Positions 25,412 through 34,028 of a DNA stretch of 64,000 nucleotides are shown here, piece after piece; position 1 is the first letter of the stretch; every line of letters starts with the position of its first letter. This DNA is from Deltaproteobacteria bacterium (lineage in GTDB: Bacteria; Myxococcota; Myxococcia; Myxococcales; 40CM-4-68-19). Position numbers and translations under genes: made by a program. Below the pieces are notes generated by a model. The model saw nothing but the letters and a program-made list of their open reading frames with translations, was not told the origin of the DNA and ran no database searches. Location: NCBI GenBank assembly GCA_005879535.1, contig VBKI01000051.1:3817-67816 (forward strand). Direction: 5' to 3'.

Positions 25412-26496
25412 TTCCCGTCCTTCATCTCCGGCAAGGAACGGCCCTCTACGGTGCCGATCGCGCCGTGCTTGCGCTCTCGGCATCGATGCCGCGTCCCTAT
25501 CTGCCGATCGTCGGGGCCATCGGACGGCCGGGAACGCGGATCGCCCTGGCGGAGGAAGCCCGGCGCCGCGGTCTGGCGGCGGTGCGATTCGAGAGCACCT
25601 CCCGGTTCGATCTGCGCTGTGCGCGCGCGGTGGCCCGCGTGGCGCTCGAGCAGGGCGTCGGACTGCTGCACGCGCACGACTTCAAGGCGCTGTTCGTCGC
25701 CATCGTCGCCGGCGTCCTTGCGCGCGTACCCGTGGTGGCGACGTTCCACGGCGATACCCGGAGCACGCTCGCAGTCCGCGCCTACGAGATGGCCGCCCGC
25801 ATCCTGGGAAACTTCACCCGGGGAGTTGCGGCCGTCTCCCGCGCGCTGGAGCGCACGCTGCGGCGTTGGGTGCGCGCGGCACCCGTTGCCTTCGTCCCCA
25901 ATGGGCTTCCGCCCTGCGTGCCCGCCTCGGAGGCGGAGCGCGCCGCCGCGCGGGCGAGATTCGACGTCGCGGAGCAAGCTTATTGCATCGCAGTGATCGG
26001 CCGGCTGGCCGCGGAGAAGGGACACCGCGTGCTGCTCGAGGCCGTCCGCCAGGTGCGCGCGACGGTGCTCGTCGCCGGCGACGGACCTCTCGCGGACGAG
26101 CTCCGCGACGAGGCCCGCCTCCTCGACGTGCGCTTCCTCGGGTATCTCGACGACGCGCGCGACGTGTTCGCAGCCGCGGACGTCGTCGCCATACCATCCC
26201 TCACCGAAGGGCTTCCGCTCACCGCACTCGAGGCGATGGCGGCAGGCCGCTGCGTCGTGGCCAGCGCAGTCGGCGAGCTCCCCGAGCTTCTCGCTGGCGG
26301 CGCCGGCGTGCTGGTACCTGCGGGTGACGCCGCCGCGCTGTCGGATGCCCTCGCCGCGCTGCGACTCCCGGCGGCGCGCGAAAAGGTCGAGCAGAGCGCG
26401 CTGGAACGCGCTCGCGGCTACGGTGTCGCAGCGATGGCCCGCGCGTACGCCTCGCTGTACGGCCGCGCGCTCGCAGGCTCGAGAAGCTCGCGGTAA
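25408..26496 (+). CDS. GT4-family glycosyltransferase
   Basis: The 362-residue GT-B enzyme begins at GTG 25408, overlapping the stop of the upstream GT by four bases. It contains HAHDFKALFVAIVAGVL, AVIGRLAAEKGHRVLLEAV, SLTEGLPLTALEAMAAG and VASAVGELPELL, typical of group 1/4 glycosyltransferases. The last 79 bases overlap the convergent glycosyltransferase at 26418-27668. The sugar donor is unknown. Confidence 0.9.
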   Translation: MIPVLHLRQGTALYGADRAVLALSASMPRPYLPIVGAIGRPGTRIALAEEARRRGLAAVRFESTSRFDLRCARAVARVALEQGVGLLHAHDFKALFVAIVAGVLARVPVVATFHGDTRSTLAVRAYEMAARILGNFTRGVAAVSRALERTLRRWVRAAPVAFVPNGLPPCVPASEAERAAARARFDVAEQAYCIAVIGRLAAEKGHRVLLEAVRQVRATVLVAGDGPLADELRDEARLLDVRFLGYLDDARDVFAAADVVAIPSLTEGLPLTALEAMAAGRCVVASAVGELPELLAGGAGVLVPAGDAAALSDALAALRLPAAREKVEQSALERARGYGVAAMARAYASLYGRALAGSRSSR

Positions 26497-27668
26497 TCCC
26501 GCGCGACCGCCTCGGCGATTTTTTCCGCGGTGAAGGGTTCCACGGTGTGACGGCCCTCCCGCGCGAGATCGTCCGCGAGCTGCCGATCCCGCCAGAGCCG
26601 CACCAGCGCCCGCGCGAACTCCCCGGGCTCCTCGGCGAGGATCAAGTCCTTGCCGTCGCTGTAGGGCAGTCCTTCGGCGGCGATCCGGCTGGCGATGACC
26701 GGGACGCCGGCCGCCCACGCTTCGAGGATCTTGATCCTGGTGCCGGAGCCGGCCCGCAGCGGGACCGCGGTTGCAAACGCCCGATCGAGATAAGGACGCA
26801 CGGAAGGCACGCTGCCTTCGATGGAGACGTCGTGCGCCGCCAGCGCCTGCACGTGCAGCGGCGGGTTGCGGCCGACGATCACCAGCCGCGCGCAGGGGAG
26901 GAGCGCGCGGCAGCGCGGCCAGATCTCCTTGGCCAGCACGACCGCCGCGTCCGCGTTGGGCCGCCAGTCGAGGGATCCGACGAAGACGACGTCGTGGCGT
27001 TGCGCGACCAGGGGAGGGGCGAGCGGGGGGACGGTGTTGGGCATCACGCGGACCCGCTGCGCTCCCATCTCGCGAAACGCCTCGGCGTCCTTCTCGGAGC
27101 AGGTGAAGACGAGATCCACGTTGCGGGCGAGGTCGCGCTCGAGCTCGTGGATGCGCGCAGCCTGCCAGCGCAGGCCCTTGCGCTGCCACTTCGGGGCGGT
27201 CTCCGCGAGGCGCTCCATGATTTCCGCTTCGACGTTGTGAGCGTCGAGCACCAGCCGCGCTTCCGGCTGCAGGCGCTTGATCTGCGGCCAGGTCAACGCC
27301 GTGTGCGGGTGGTCGAAATGGATGAAATCGAACTTCTCCGCCTCGAGGAGGCGCTTGAGCACCGATGGAAACCATCCGTAGCGGCAATAGCCCGCGGGGC
27401 AACCGAGGACGAACCCCATCCCTTCTGCGAAGACCGCATCCAAGCGACCCATCCGGTCCGCGACGTGCACACGCCCCTCGAGCAAGCGATCGAGCGCATG
27501 TCGATCCTCACCGGCCCGCGCCCAGGCAAGGACGGTGGTCTCGAAAGCCTGGTCGAGGGCGCGCACCATCGTCAGCGCGCGCAGGGCACCGCCGGTGTTC
27601 GCGGGCAGAGGCACGCCGGGCAGCAGAGCGAGAACGCGGCGGCGGGTCGAGCTGGCAGTTGCGTTCAC
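26418..27668 (-). CDS. Glycosyltransferase (group 1, GT4-like)
   Basis: The 416-residue protein starts at GTG 27668, preceded by GGGAGGGACG at good distance; ATG 27713 is a longer alternative. Residues include PLPANTGGALRALTMVRAL, LVLDAHNVEAEIMERLAE, VVFVGSLDWRPNADAAVVL and AGSGTRIKILEAWAAGVPV, which match PEP-CTERM-associated and polysaccharide GT4 enzymes. Its 3' end overlaps the previous GT on the other strand by 79 bases, so the C-terminal residues are constrained by antisense coding. It is convergent with the two plus-strand GTs. Confidence 0.87.
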   Translation of the reverse strand: MNATASSTRRRVLALLPGVPLPANTGGALRALTMVRALDQAFETTVLAWARAGEDRHALDRLLEGRVHVADRMGRLDAVFAEGMGFVLGCPAGYCRYGWFPSVLKRLLEAEKFDFIHFDHPHTALTWPQIKRLQPEARLVLDAHNVEAEIMERLAETAPKWQRKGLRWQAARIHELERDLARNVDLVFTCSEKDAEAFREMGAQRVRVMPNTVPPLAPPLVAQRHDVVFVGSLDWRPNADAAVVLAKEIWPRCRALLPCARLVIVGRNPPLHVQALAAHDVSIEGSVPSVRPYLDRAFATAVPLRAGSGTRIKILEAWAAGVPVIASRIAAEGLPYSDGKDLILAEEPGEFARALVRLWRDRQLADDLAREGRHTVEPFTAEKIAEAVARDYRELLEPASARPYSEAYARAIAATP

Positions 27669-27782
27669 TCCGTCCCTCCCCGTGGAACGGTACGCATGCT
27701 CAGCGGTGAACACACCTCAGGGGCGCTCGGCTGGCCGTCAGTGGACCGCGGCGACGCGCGTCGCCGGCGCCCCGCGCGGGTC

Positions 27783-28682
27783 CTACCGCGGGAACGGCCG
27801 GCTAGGAAGCGGTGTAGCCAAGGGAGGAAGGCGCATCCGCCGCCGGTCGTCGGCCACGGCTGACAGCCGCCGAAGCGCCTCCTCGGGGCTGCGCTCGAGC
27901 GCGTCCGCGAGCGTGCGCAGACGATCCGCGAGCGCGCGCGCGGCGCCTGGCACGAACCGGTTGAGCGCCGCGGCGCCGCTCACCGTCCCGTCACCTGCGA
28001 GGCGGGTCGTGTCGCGAAACCCGCCGGCGGCCAGCTCCCGCGCCAGCGCGGCCTCGCCGCCGGACTCGATCAGCGCCTGCGCCACTGCGGCGGCGGCGAG
28101 ATACGGAAGGTGCGAAGCGACGGTGACCGCCCGATCGTGGTCGTCGGGCTCCACGTCGAGCAGCTTCTCCGCTCCCGACGCGGTCCATAGGTCGCGCACG
28201 CGCCGGATCGCGTCCCGCCGCGCCGTCTCGTCGCTGGCGCCGACAGGCGGGCAGAGCGCCACCGTGGATCCGAAGAACAGCGCAGGATGCGCAGCCACGA
28301 ATCCGCGGAATTCCGTCCCCGCCATCGGATGCCCGCCGATGAAGACGACGCGATCCTGTGTCGCGGCGGCCGCGCAGATCCGCTCCTTCGCTCCACAGAC
28401 GTCGGTGAGCAGCGCTCCCGGACGCATCCGGGCGGCGACGAGGGGAAGCATCTCGAGCAAGGGCTGTGCTGGCGTGCAGAGGACGACGGCGTCGCAGGTT
28501 TCGAGGGGAGCGAGATCGAGCGTGGTCGCGGCGTCCACGGCCCGCTCGTCGATCGCCAGGTCCCGGGTGCGCGCGTCGACGTCGACTCCGGCGATCCAGG
28601 TATCGGGTCGCGCACGCCGCAGCGCGAGCGCGAGCGAGCCGCCGATGAGGCCGAGGCCGACGATGACGATACGCTCGAGCAT
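27783..28682 (-). CDS. tyrA: Prephenate dehydrogenase
   Basis: The enzyme oxidatively decarboxylates prephenate to 4-hydroxyphenylpyruvate in tyrosine synthesis. The 299 residues have the NAD motif VGLGLIGGSLA (8-18), GAKERICAA, the conserved FIGGHPMAGTE and the helical domain (DDHDRAVTVASHLPYLAA, FRDTTRLA). There is no fused chorismate mutase, which fits a mutase carried by the fusion at 21352. It is followed by a palindromic repeat on the other side of its start. Confidence 0.93.
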   Translation of the reverse strand: MLERIVIVGLGLIGGSLALALRRARPDTWIAGVDVDARTRDLAIDERAVDAATTLDLAPLETCDAVVLCTPAQPLLEMLPLVAARMRPGALLTDVCGAKERICAAAATQDRVVFIGGHPMAGTEFRGFVAAHPALFFGSTVALCPPVGASDETARRDAIRRVRDLWTASGAEKLLDVEPDDHDRAVTVASHLPYLAAAAVAQALIESGGEAALARELAAGGFRDTTRLAGDGTVSGAAALNRFVPGAARALADRLRTLADALERSPEEALRRLSAVADDRRRMRLPPLATPLPSRPFPR

Positions 28683-28708
28683 TTCTCGAGTGTACAGGCT
28701 TCAGACAT

Positions 28709-28743
28709 GGCCGCATACCGCACCTTTCGGTGCGGGAGCGGCC
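28709..28743. repeat. Palindromic repeat, copy B
   Basis: Inner arms CCGCACC (28718-28724) and GGTGCGG (28729-28735) and outer arms GGCCGC (28709-28714) and GCGGCC (28738-28743) form a nested hairpin. It lies between the 5' end of tyrA and the 3' end of the TRL-like pair. The layout matches copies C and D. Confidence 0.7.
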
Positions 28744-28763
28744 GTCTGGAGTGTCACCACGTC

Positions 28764-29126
28764 CTATCTGGCCGCCGCGGTCACGACCAGGCATTCCTGC
28801 CGCCAGACGAGGATGTTGATGAAATGCACGTCGGCGCGCACGTCCGACAGCGTGCTGCCGGGCGCCTGCGACTGCGCTTTGGCGACGGCGTCGCGGTAGC
28901 CGGCATCGCCCCAGCCGGCCAGGTCGTATCCTCCCCACAACAAGAGAGGCAGGCCGACGGCGTTGCGGCAGGACTCGCCGCGGACTTCGCGCGGCGCCGA
29001 CCCGGTATCGGCGCGCCACTCCAGCGGGGCGGAGCTATCCTCGAAGATGAGCGCCACCGGAAGCGGCCGCAGCATGGACCCCGCGCATCCGCACACGATC
29101 AGCGCGGACAACAGGAGCGGTCTCAC
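28764..29126 (-). CDS. TRL-like family lipoprotein (second of a tandem pair)
   Basis: This 120-residue protein begins at GTG 29126, overlapping the stop of the upstream paralogue in a GTGA. It opens RPLLLSALIVCGCAG, a lipoprotein-type signal with a lipidatable Cys. The mature part has CRNAVGLPLLLWGGYDLAGWGDAGYRDAVAKA-type text: Cys, a GW-GDAGY motif, then LSDVRADVHFINILV and a final CLVV. The upstream paralogue has the same pattern. These match the TRL-like family, of unknown function. Confidence in the start is moderate. Confidence 0.72.
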   Translation of the reverse strand: MRPLLLSALIVCGCAGSMLRPLPVALIFEDSSAPLEWRADTGSAPREVRGESCRNAVGLPLLLWGGYDLAGWGDAGYRDAVAKAQSQAPGSTLSDVRADVHFINILVWRQECLVVTAAAR

Positions 29127-29446
29127 CGGACTGCCTTGGCAGTGACGCGGGTGCAAGCCTTGTCGTACAGGAAGAGGACGTTGAAGAACGTGGTGTCGGC
29201 GCGGACGTCGGCCAGCTGGGTGGCGCCGGATTTGGCCTTGGCGTCGGCCACCGCCGCCGCGTACCCCCCATCGCCCCAGGCCACGAGCCCGAGGATCGCC
29301 TGGTTGCAGGCGGTGCCCTCCACGTCGGCGGCCCCTCCCGCTTTCGCTTCCACCGCGGTCGGCGCGCGGTAGGCGAGCGGCGTCTTCACGTCGGCGTAAA
29401 TGCAGCCCGCGACCGCGCAGGCCATCACAGCGAGCATTCGTTTCAT
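29123..29446 (-). CDS. TRL-like family lipoprotein (first of a tandem pair)
   Basis: The 107-residue protein starts at ATG 29446, with GAGGGGC upstream. The signal MKRMLAVMACAVAGCIYA ends in a lipobox (VAGC). The mature chain has CNQAILGLVAWGDGGYAAAV, then LADVRADTTFFNVLFLYDKAC and TRVTAKAVR, matching the TRL-like family consensus (Cys, G-L-V-x-G-D, VDxx-like VRAD, second Cys). It is followed by a diverged paralogue. Confidence 0.78.
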   Translation of the reverse strand: MKRMLAVMACAVAGCIYADVKTPLAYRAPTAVEAKAGGAADVEGTACNQAILGLVAWGDGGYAAAVADAKAKSGATQLADVRADTTFFNVLFLYDKACTRVTAKAVR

Positions 29447-29510
29447 GTGCGCCCCTCCGTTCGGGGCGCACTCTAGCCGAAACGGGGCCTGCTCTGCCGC
29501 GCGGCCAGCC

Positions 29511-31100
29511 TCACCGGGCGTCGATGAAGCCGCCGTGCTTTTCGAGGAACGTCTCGTAGTCGCCGGCAAAGTCCTCCAGCCCTCCGTGGTGGAAGGCGAG
29601 GATGCGGGTCGCCGCCGTGTCGATCAAATCCCGGTCGTGCGCGACGAAGACCGCCGTGCCGGGATAGTTCGCCAAGCCTTCTCCGAGCGCGGAGATCGCC
29701 TCGAGATCGAGGTGGTTCGTCGGCTCGTCGAGCACCAGCACGTTGGGCTTCGTCAGCATCAGCTTGCAGAACAGCAGGCGCACCGCCTCGCCGCCGCTCA
29801 GGGCCTTGGTCGGCTTCATCCCTTCGTCGCCGCGGAAGAGCATGCGCCCGAGCAGGCCGCGGATCTCCTCGTTCCCCGCGCTGGGATCGATGTCGTGCAG
29901 GTAGTCGAAACAGGTGGTGTTGGTGGGGATGATCGGCTTCACGTCCTGCGGCATGTACCCCACCTGCGCCTCGTGGCCCCAGCTGATCTTCCCGGCACCG
30001 GGCTCCAATTCGCCGATCAGGGTGCGCAGGAGCGTCGTCTTTCCCACTCCGTTGCGGCCGACGACGGCCACCTTCTCCCCCTTGGTGACCAGCGCCGAAA
30101 AGTTCTCGAAGAGGGTGCGGTCGAAACCCTTGGTGAGGCCATCGATGGTCAGCGTCTGCTTCCCGCTCGGCCGCTTCTGCTCGAACTTGATGAACGGGCG
30201 GGCGATGTTCGACTTCTTCACATCCGCCACCGACAGCTTCTCGAGCTGCTTGATGCGGCTTTGCACCTGGGAAGCGCGGGTGCCCGCGGAAAAGCGCGCG
30301 ACGAACTCCTGCAGCTGCGCGCGCTTCTTCATCTTGTCGGCGTTCTCCGCCTCGATGCGGCTGCGCACCTGCGCCTTGGCGCGCACCATGTCGTCATAGT
30401 TGCCGACGTAGGTGATGATCGTCTCGTAATCGATGTCCGCGATGTGGGTGCAGATGGCGTTGAGGAAGTGCCGGTCGTGCGAGATCACCACCAGCGTACC
30501 CTCGTACTGGAGGAGGAAGTCCTCCAGCCAGTGGATGGAGTCGAGGTCGAGCGAGTTGGTGGGCTCGTCGAGGAGCAACGCCGTCGGTTTCCCGAACAGC
30601 GCCTGCGCGAGCAGCACGCGCACCTTGTTGCCGCCGGTGACCTCCTTCATCCGGCGGCCCTGATCCTCCTCGTACACTCCGAGACCTTCCAGCAACGTGG
30701 CCGCCTGCGCTTCCGCCGAGTACCCGTCCTCTTCGGCGATGACGCCTTCGAGCTCGCCGAGGCGCGCGCCGTCCTCGTCGCTGAGATGGGCCTGCGCGAG
30801 CAGGCGCTCCTTCTCCTGCATGGCTTCCCAGAGCGTTGCGTTGCCCATGAGCACGACGTCGAGGACTTTCTTGTCCTCGAATGCGTATTGGTCCTGCTTG
30901 AGCACGGAGAAGCGCCTCGGCCTCGACACCGTACCGGTGTCGGGCTCGAGATCGCCGGCGAGGATCTTCATGAACGTGGTCTTGCCCGCGCCATTCGGCC
31001 CCGTGAGCCCGTAGCGCCGGCCCGGCGGGAACGCCGTGCCGACGTTCTCGAACAGCTTCCTGCCTGCAAATGCCTTGGTGACGTCCTGGACCTGAATCAT
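29511..31100 (-). CDS. ABC-F family ATPase (YbiT-like)
   Basis: The 529-residue soluble protein has two ABC domains and no membrane segment, so it is a ribosome-associated ABC-F factor rather than a transporter part. Domain 1: Walker A GPNGAGKTTF, Walker B LLLDEPTNSLD. Domain 2: Walker A GRNGVGKTTL, signature ALSGGEAVRLLF, Walker B VLVLDEPTNHLD. The first-domain signature is the atypical VTGGNKVRVLL. A charged inter-domain linker (about 245-300) corresponds to the P-site tRNA-interaction motif. ATG 31100 matches the first conserved strand (MIQVQDVTKAF). Confidence 0.93.
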   Translation of the reverse strand: MIQVQDVTKAFAGRKLFENVGTAFPPGRRYGLTGPNGAGKTTFMKILAGDLEPDTGTVSRPRRFSVLKQDQYAFEDKKVLDVVLMGNATLWEAMQEKERLLAQAHLSDEDGARLGELEGVIAEEDGYSAEAQAATLLEGLGVYEEDQGRRMKEVTGGNKVRVLLAQALFGKPTALLLDEPTNSLDLDSIHWLEDFLLQYEGTLVVISHDRHFLNAICTHIADIDYETIITYVGNYDDMVRAKAQVRSRIEAENADKMKKRAQLQEFVARFSAGTRASQVQSRIKQLEKLSVADVKKSNIARPFIKFEQKRPSGKQTLTIDGLTKGFDRTLFENFSALVTKGEKVAVVGRNGVGKTTLLRTLIGELEPGAGKISWGHEAQVGYMPQDVKPIIPTNTTCFDYLHDIDPSAGNEEIRGLLGRMLFRGDEGMKPTKALSGGEAVRLLFCKLMLTKPNVLVLDEPTNHLDLEAISALGEGLANYPGTAVFVAHDRDLIDTAATRILAFHHGGLEDFAGDYETFLEKHGGFIDAR

Positions 31101-31154
31101 CGAGGCGCGGGGGATAACACGCAAAACCGGGTATGGGTACAGATCTAGAAACCA

Positions 31155-31191
31155 TAGCCGCAAAGCCGCACCTCCGGTGCGGCAGCGGCTA
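31155..31191. repeat. Palindromic repeat, copy C
   Basis: Outer arms TAGCCGC (31155-31161) and GCGGCTA (31185-31191) flank inner arms GCCGCACC (31165-31172) and GGTGCGGC (31176-31183), all perfect. It sits between the 5' end of the ABC-F gene and the 3' end of the response regulator gene. The unequal spacers (3 and 1 bases) give it an orientation. Confidence 0.8.
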
Positions 31192-31199
31192 CGTGGGAT

Positions 31200-31712
31200 T
31201 CACGCCTTGGGCGGATGCTTCTGCAGCTTTCGCTGCAACGTCCGTCGGTGCATCTTCAGCCGGCGCGCGGCCTCGGAGATGTTGCCGTTGCAGTCGGCGA
31301 GGATCCGGTTGAGGTACTCCCATTCCTGGCGATCGAGGGAAGGCACGTCGCCGGGCGGCGGTGGACTCTTTCCCTGGAGCGCTGCCTCGATCTCGTCGGC
31401 GTCGGCCGGCTTGTTCAGGTAGTTGATGGCGCCGAGGCGGATCGCCTCCACGGCGGTCCCGATGGTTCCATAGCCGGTGAGGACCACTACCTGCGGCGGC
31501 TTCGCCAGGCCCCGGAGCGCGCGTACGACGTCGAGCCCCGATCCTCCCGGCATCCTCAGGTCCACGACCGCGTACTGCGGCGGATGATCGCGGACGGTCG
31601 CGTCCGCCTCCGCCGGCGACCCGGCCAGCAGCACCTCATACCCGCGGCGCGCGAACGCGTTGCGCAACGCAAGGCGAAAAGGCTCGTCGTCGTCGACGAT
31701 GAGGATGCGCAT
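31200..31712 (-). CDS. regA: RegA/PrrA-type response regulator
   Basis: The 170-residue regulator has a receiver domain with VDDDEP, phosphorylation site Asp51 (AVVDLRMPGGSG) and the conserved Lys in NYLNKPAD. A proline-rich linker (KSPPPPGDVPS) leads to a Fis-type helix-turn-helix, NISEAARRLKMHRRTLQRKL, which is close to that of alphaproteobacterial RegA/PrrA. It lies downstream of its likely kinase gene. It is probably a redox-responsive DNA-binding regulator of respiratory or sulfur-related genes. Confidence 0.9.
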   Translation of the reverse strand: MRILIVDDDEPFRLALRNAFARRGYEVLLAGSPAEADATVRDHPPQYAVVDLRMPGGSGLDVVRALRGLAKPPQVVVLTGYGTIGTAVEAIRLGAINYLNKPADADEIEAALQGKSPPPPGDVPSLDRQEWEYLNRILADCNGNISEAARRLKMHRRTLQRKLQKHPPKA

Positions 31713-31731
31713 GCGGGCGTTGTAGCATGGG

Positions 31732-33006
31732 TCAGACCTCGGGCATGGTCAGGGTCACGCTCGTGCCGCGACCCTCCGCGGAGTCGACGCGCATCTCTCC
31801 GCCCTGCCGCTCCACCACGTGGCGTGCGAGATAAAGCCCGAGCCCCGTGCCGCGCCCCGGCTCCTTGGTGGTGAAGAACGGCTCACCGATGCGTCGCAGG
31901 AGCGGCTCGGGAACACCCACGCCGTTGTCCACGACGGTGAGCTGCAGCTCCTCGCGGACCCGCTGCAGCGAGACGCGCACCTCGCGCGCGGCCCGGCCTT
32001 CGGTCGCCTCGGCGGCGTTGTCGAGTAGATTCGCGATCGCCTGCTCGAAGGCGCGCACGGGAAGCCGCGCGCGCGCGCGGACCGCCGCCGGATCCACGGA
32101 CAGCTCCGGGCGCGGTCCCGGCCGGCCCTCCTGCCACCGGCGCACCGCCGCCTGCAGGACCGGCGCCACTTCGAACTCCTTCGGCTCCTCCAGGTCGACA
32201 CCACCGCGCGGCGCCAACATGTTGCTGATGATCTCCTTGCACCGCTTCACCTGCCGGCGGACCTCTTCCGCCTCGCTGTGCCGGTCTCCTTCGAGCTGCG
32301 CCGCCAACTCGCCGGCGAGGATCTGGATCGTGCCGAGCGGCGTGTTCAGCTCGTGCGCGGTGCCGGCGGCCAGCGTCCCCAGCGCCGCCAGTCGTTCGGC
32401 GGCCTCCGCATCCGAGCGCGCCCGGTCGAGCTCCTCTCCGCGCCTGCGCAGCGATTCGCTCATCCGCAGAGAGAACGTGGAGATGAACGCCGCGGCAACT
32501 ACGAAGGCGATCCAGCGGCCGCGCAGGTGCAGGAGCGGCGCTTCGGCCTCGAGGGCGATCTCGTGAGAGGGAATGATCTGCAAGGCGCTGAAGGCGATCA
32601 CGCTGGCGAGGGCGAGGCCGATGCTCCAGCGCGCCGGCAGGATCACGGCGGCGATGGTGATGTGGACCAGATAGAGCACGGAAAAAGGATTTTCCCTGCC
32701 GCCCGAAAGGGCCAGAAGCGCGGTCAGCGCGGCGATGTCGGCGAGCAGGTTCAAGGCGCAGGCGCGGTCGGTCGGTCTGCCGCCGCGATCGAGCCAGATC
32801 TGCACGCCCAGATTGGCGAGGGCCAGCGCGCCGCAGACCGCCAGGAGGGCCGCGATCGGCAGCGCCATGCTCACCAGCCGGCGCGCGATCAGGATCGCCA
32901 TCACCTGGCCCGCCACCGCTCCCCAGCGCAAGCGCACGATCCAGCGCAGGTTGATCCGCGCGGCGGATTCGACGCTGGTCAGGGGGGCCATCTGCCGGAC
33001 CGCCAT
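31732..33006 (-). CDS. regB: RegB/PrrB-type redox sensor histidine kinase
   Basis: About 424 residues. The N-terminal half has about six membrane segments with the quinone-binding GGxxNPF motif (SGGRENPFSVLY). The H-box is GTAHELNTPLGTI and the RegB-type redox Cys lies in VKRCKEIISNML. The ATPase domain has NLLDNAAEATE, VVDNGVGVPEP and GRGTGLGLYLARH. ATG 33006 was chosen; 33015 and 32991 are in-frame alternatives. It is divergent from the YcaO gene with only 26 bases between starts. It should respond to quinone redox state. Confidence 0.9.
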   Translation of the reverse strand: MAVRQMAPLTSVESAARINLRWIVRLRWGAVAGQVMAILIARRLVSMALPIAALLAVCGALALANLGVQIWLDRGGRPTDRACALNLLADIAALTALLALSGGRENPFSVLYLVHITIAAVILPARWSIGLALASVIAFSALQIIPSHEIALEAEAPLLHLRGRWIAFVVAAAFISTFSLRMSESLRRRGEELDRARSDAEAAERLAALGTLAAGTAHELNTPLGTIQILAGELAAQLEGDRHSEAEEVRRQVKRCKEIISNMLAPRGGVDLEEPKEFEVAPVLQAAVRRWQEGRPGPRPELSVDPAAVRARARLPVRAFEQAIANLLDNAAEATEGRAAREVRVSLQRVREELQLTVVDNGVGVPEPLLRRIGEPFFTTKEPGRGTGLGLYLARHVVERQGGEMRVDSAEGRGTSVTLTMPEV

Positions 33007-33032
33007 GTCGCACATGCTACGTTGCTGCGCCG

Positions 33033-34028
33033 GTGGATGCACTGCAGAGCGCCCTCGGCGTGACGCGCGTCGCGCGCGTGACGGGCCTCGACCGCTCCGG
33101 CGTCGAGGTCGCGTGCGCGGTGCGTCCGCTCGGCCACGTCCTGCAGGTTTGCAACGGCAAGGGTGAGACGTGGGAAGAGGCGCGGGCTTCCGCGCTGTCC
33201 GAAGCGGCGGAGCTTTGGGCGGCGGAACGTCCGCGCGACCTGATCTACGCAGCCGCGCGCGATCTGCCGGACGCATGGGAGCCGGAGGACTTCGTCGCGC
33301 CGCGGCTCTGGTCCGCCGCGACGCGCATCGCCTGGCGATCCGCGCGCGATCTCTTCACCGGACGCCGGGTCCTCGTCCCGGCGCAGGCCGTCTATTGTCC
33401 GCCGCGCGGGGCTCCGCCGCTGGGCCCGGCGGCGATCCGCTGGAGCACGAACGGCATGGGCGCCCATCCGGTGCGGTCTGCGGCGCTGCGCCACGCGCTG
33501 CTGGAGTCGATCGAGCGCGACCAGCTCGCGCGCGCGCTGCCGCGCGGCTGGACGGCGCAGGCCGTCGCGCGCCGGAAGCTCGACGTCCGAGGCATGCCGC
33601 TCTGGCAGCGGCTTCGCGATGCGAAGCTCGAGGCGCACGTCTTCGATCTCTCGAGCGTCCTTCCGGTGGCGGGCGCCATCCTCGTCGATCTCGACGAAGG
33701 GCCCCTCCCGGTGACGGCAGGGTACGCCTGCGCTCTGCGGCCGCTGGATGCCGTGCGCGGCGCGATGCTGGAGGCTGCGCAGTCGCGCCTCACCGATGTG
33801 CATGGCGCTCGCGAAGACGTCACGCCAGCGGATCGCCCTTCGATGCGGGCGCTGCGCCGGGCGTGTGAGCGTGCCCGGCCGCGGCGCTCGCTCCGTTCGA
33901 TGCCGTCGGCGCGCGACGCACGCGAGGGTCTGCGCGGCCGGCGCGTCGCGGTGGTCGAGCTCGCGCGGGAGCCGCTTCACGTGATCAAGGTGTTTGCGCC
34001 CGGTCTGCAGCTGTCGGGGCTGCTGTGA
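33033..34028 (+). CDS. YcaO-domain protein, TfuA-associated
   Basis: YcaO enzymes use ATP to activate peptide amides. The 331-residue protein keeps the ATP/Mg site residues: E57 and E60 in SALSEAAE, E158, E161 and D163 in LLESIERD, and E247, Q250 and R252 in LEAAQSRL. STNGMGAHP (138-146) is also conserved. It lacks the C-terminal proline-rich (PxPxP) tail of azoline-forming cyclodehydratases and ends at VIKVFAPGLQL. The GTG start at 33033 opens at the first conserved helix. Its last four bases overlap tfuA. The predicted role is thioamide formation with TfuA; the substrate is unknown. Confidence 0.9.
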   Translation: MDALQSALGVTRVARVTGLDRSGVEVACAVRPLGHVLQVCNGKGETWEEARASALSEAAELWAAERPRDLIYAAARDLPDAWEPEDFVAPRLWSAATRIAWRSARDLFTGRRVLVPAQAVYCPPRGAPPLGPAAIRWSTNGMGAHPVRSAALRHALLESIERDQLARALPRGWTAQAVARRKLDVRGMPLWQRLRDAKLEAHVFDLSSVLPVAGAILVDLDEGPLPVTAGYACALRPLDAVRGAMLEAAQSRLTDVHGAREDVTPADRPSMRALRRACERARPRRSLRSMPSARDAREGLRGRRVAVVELAREPLHVIKVFAPGLQLSGLL

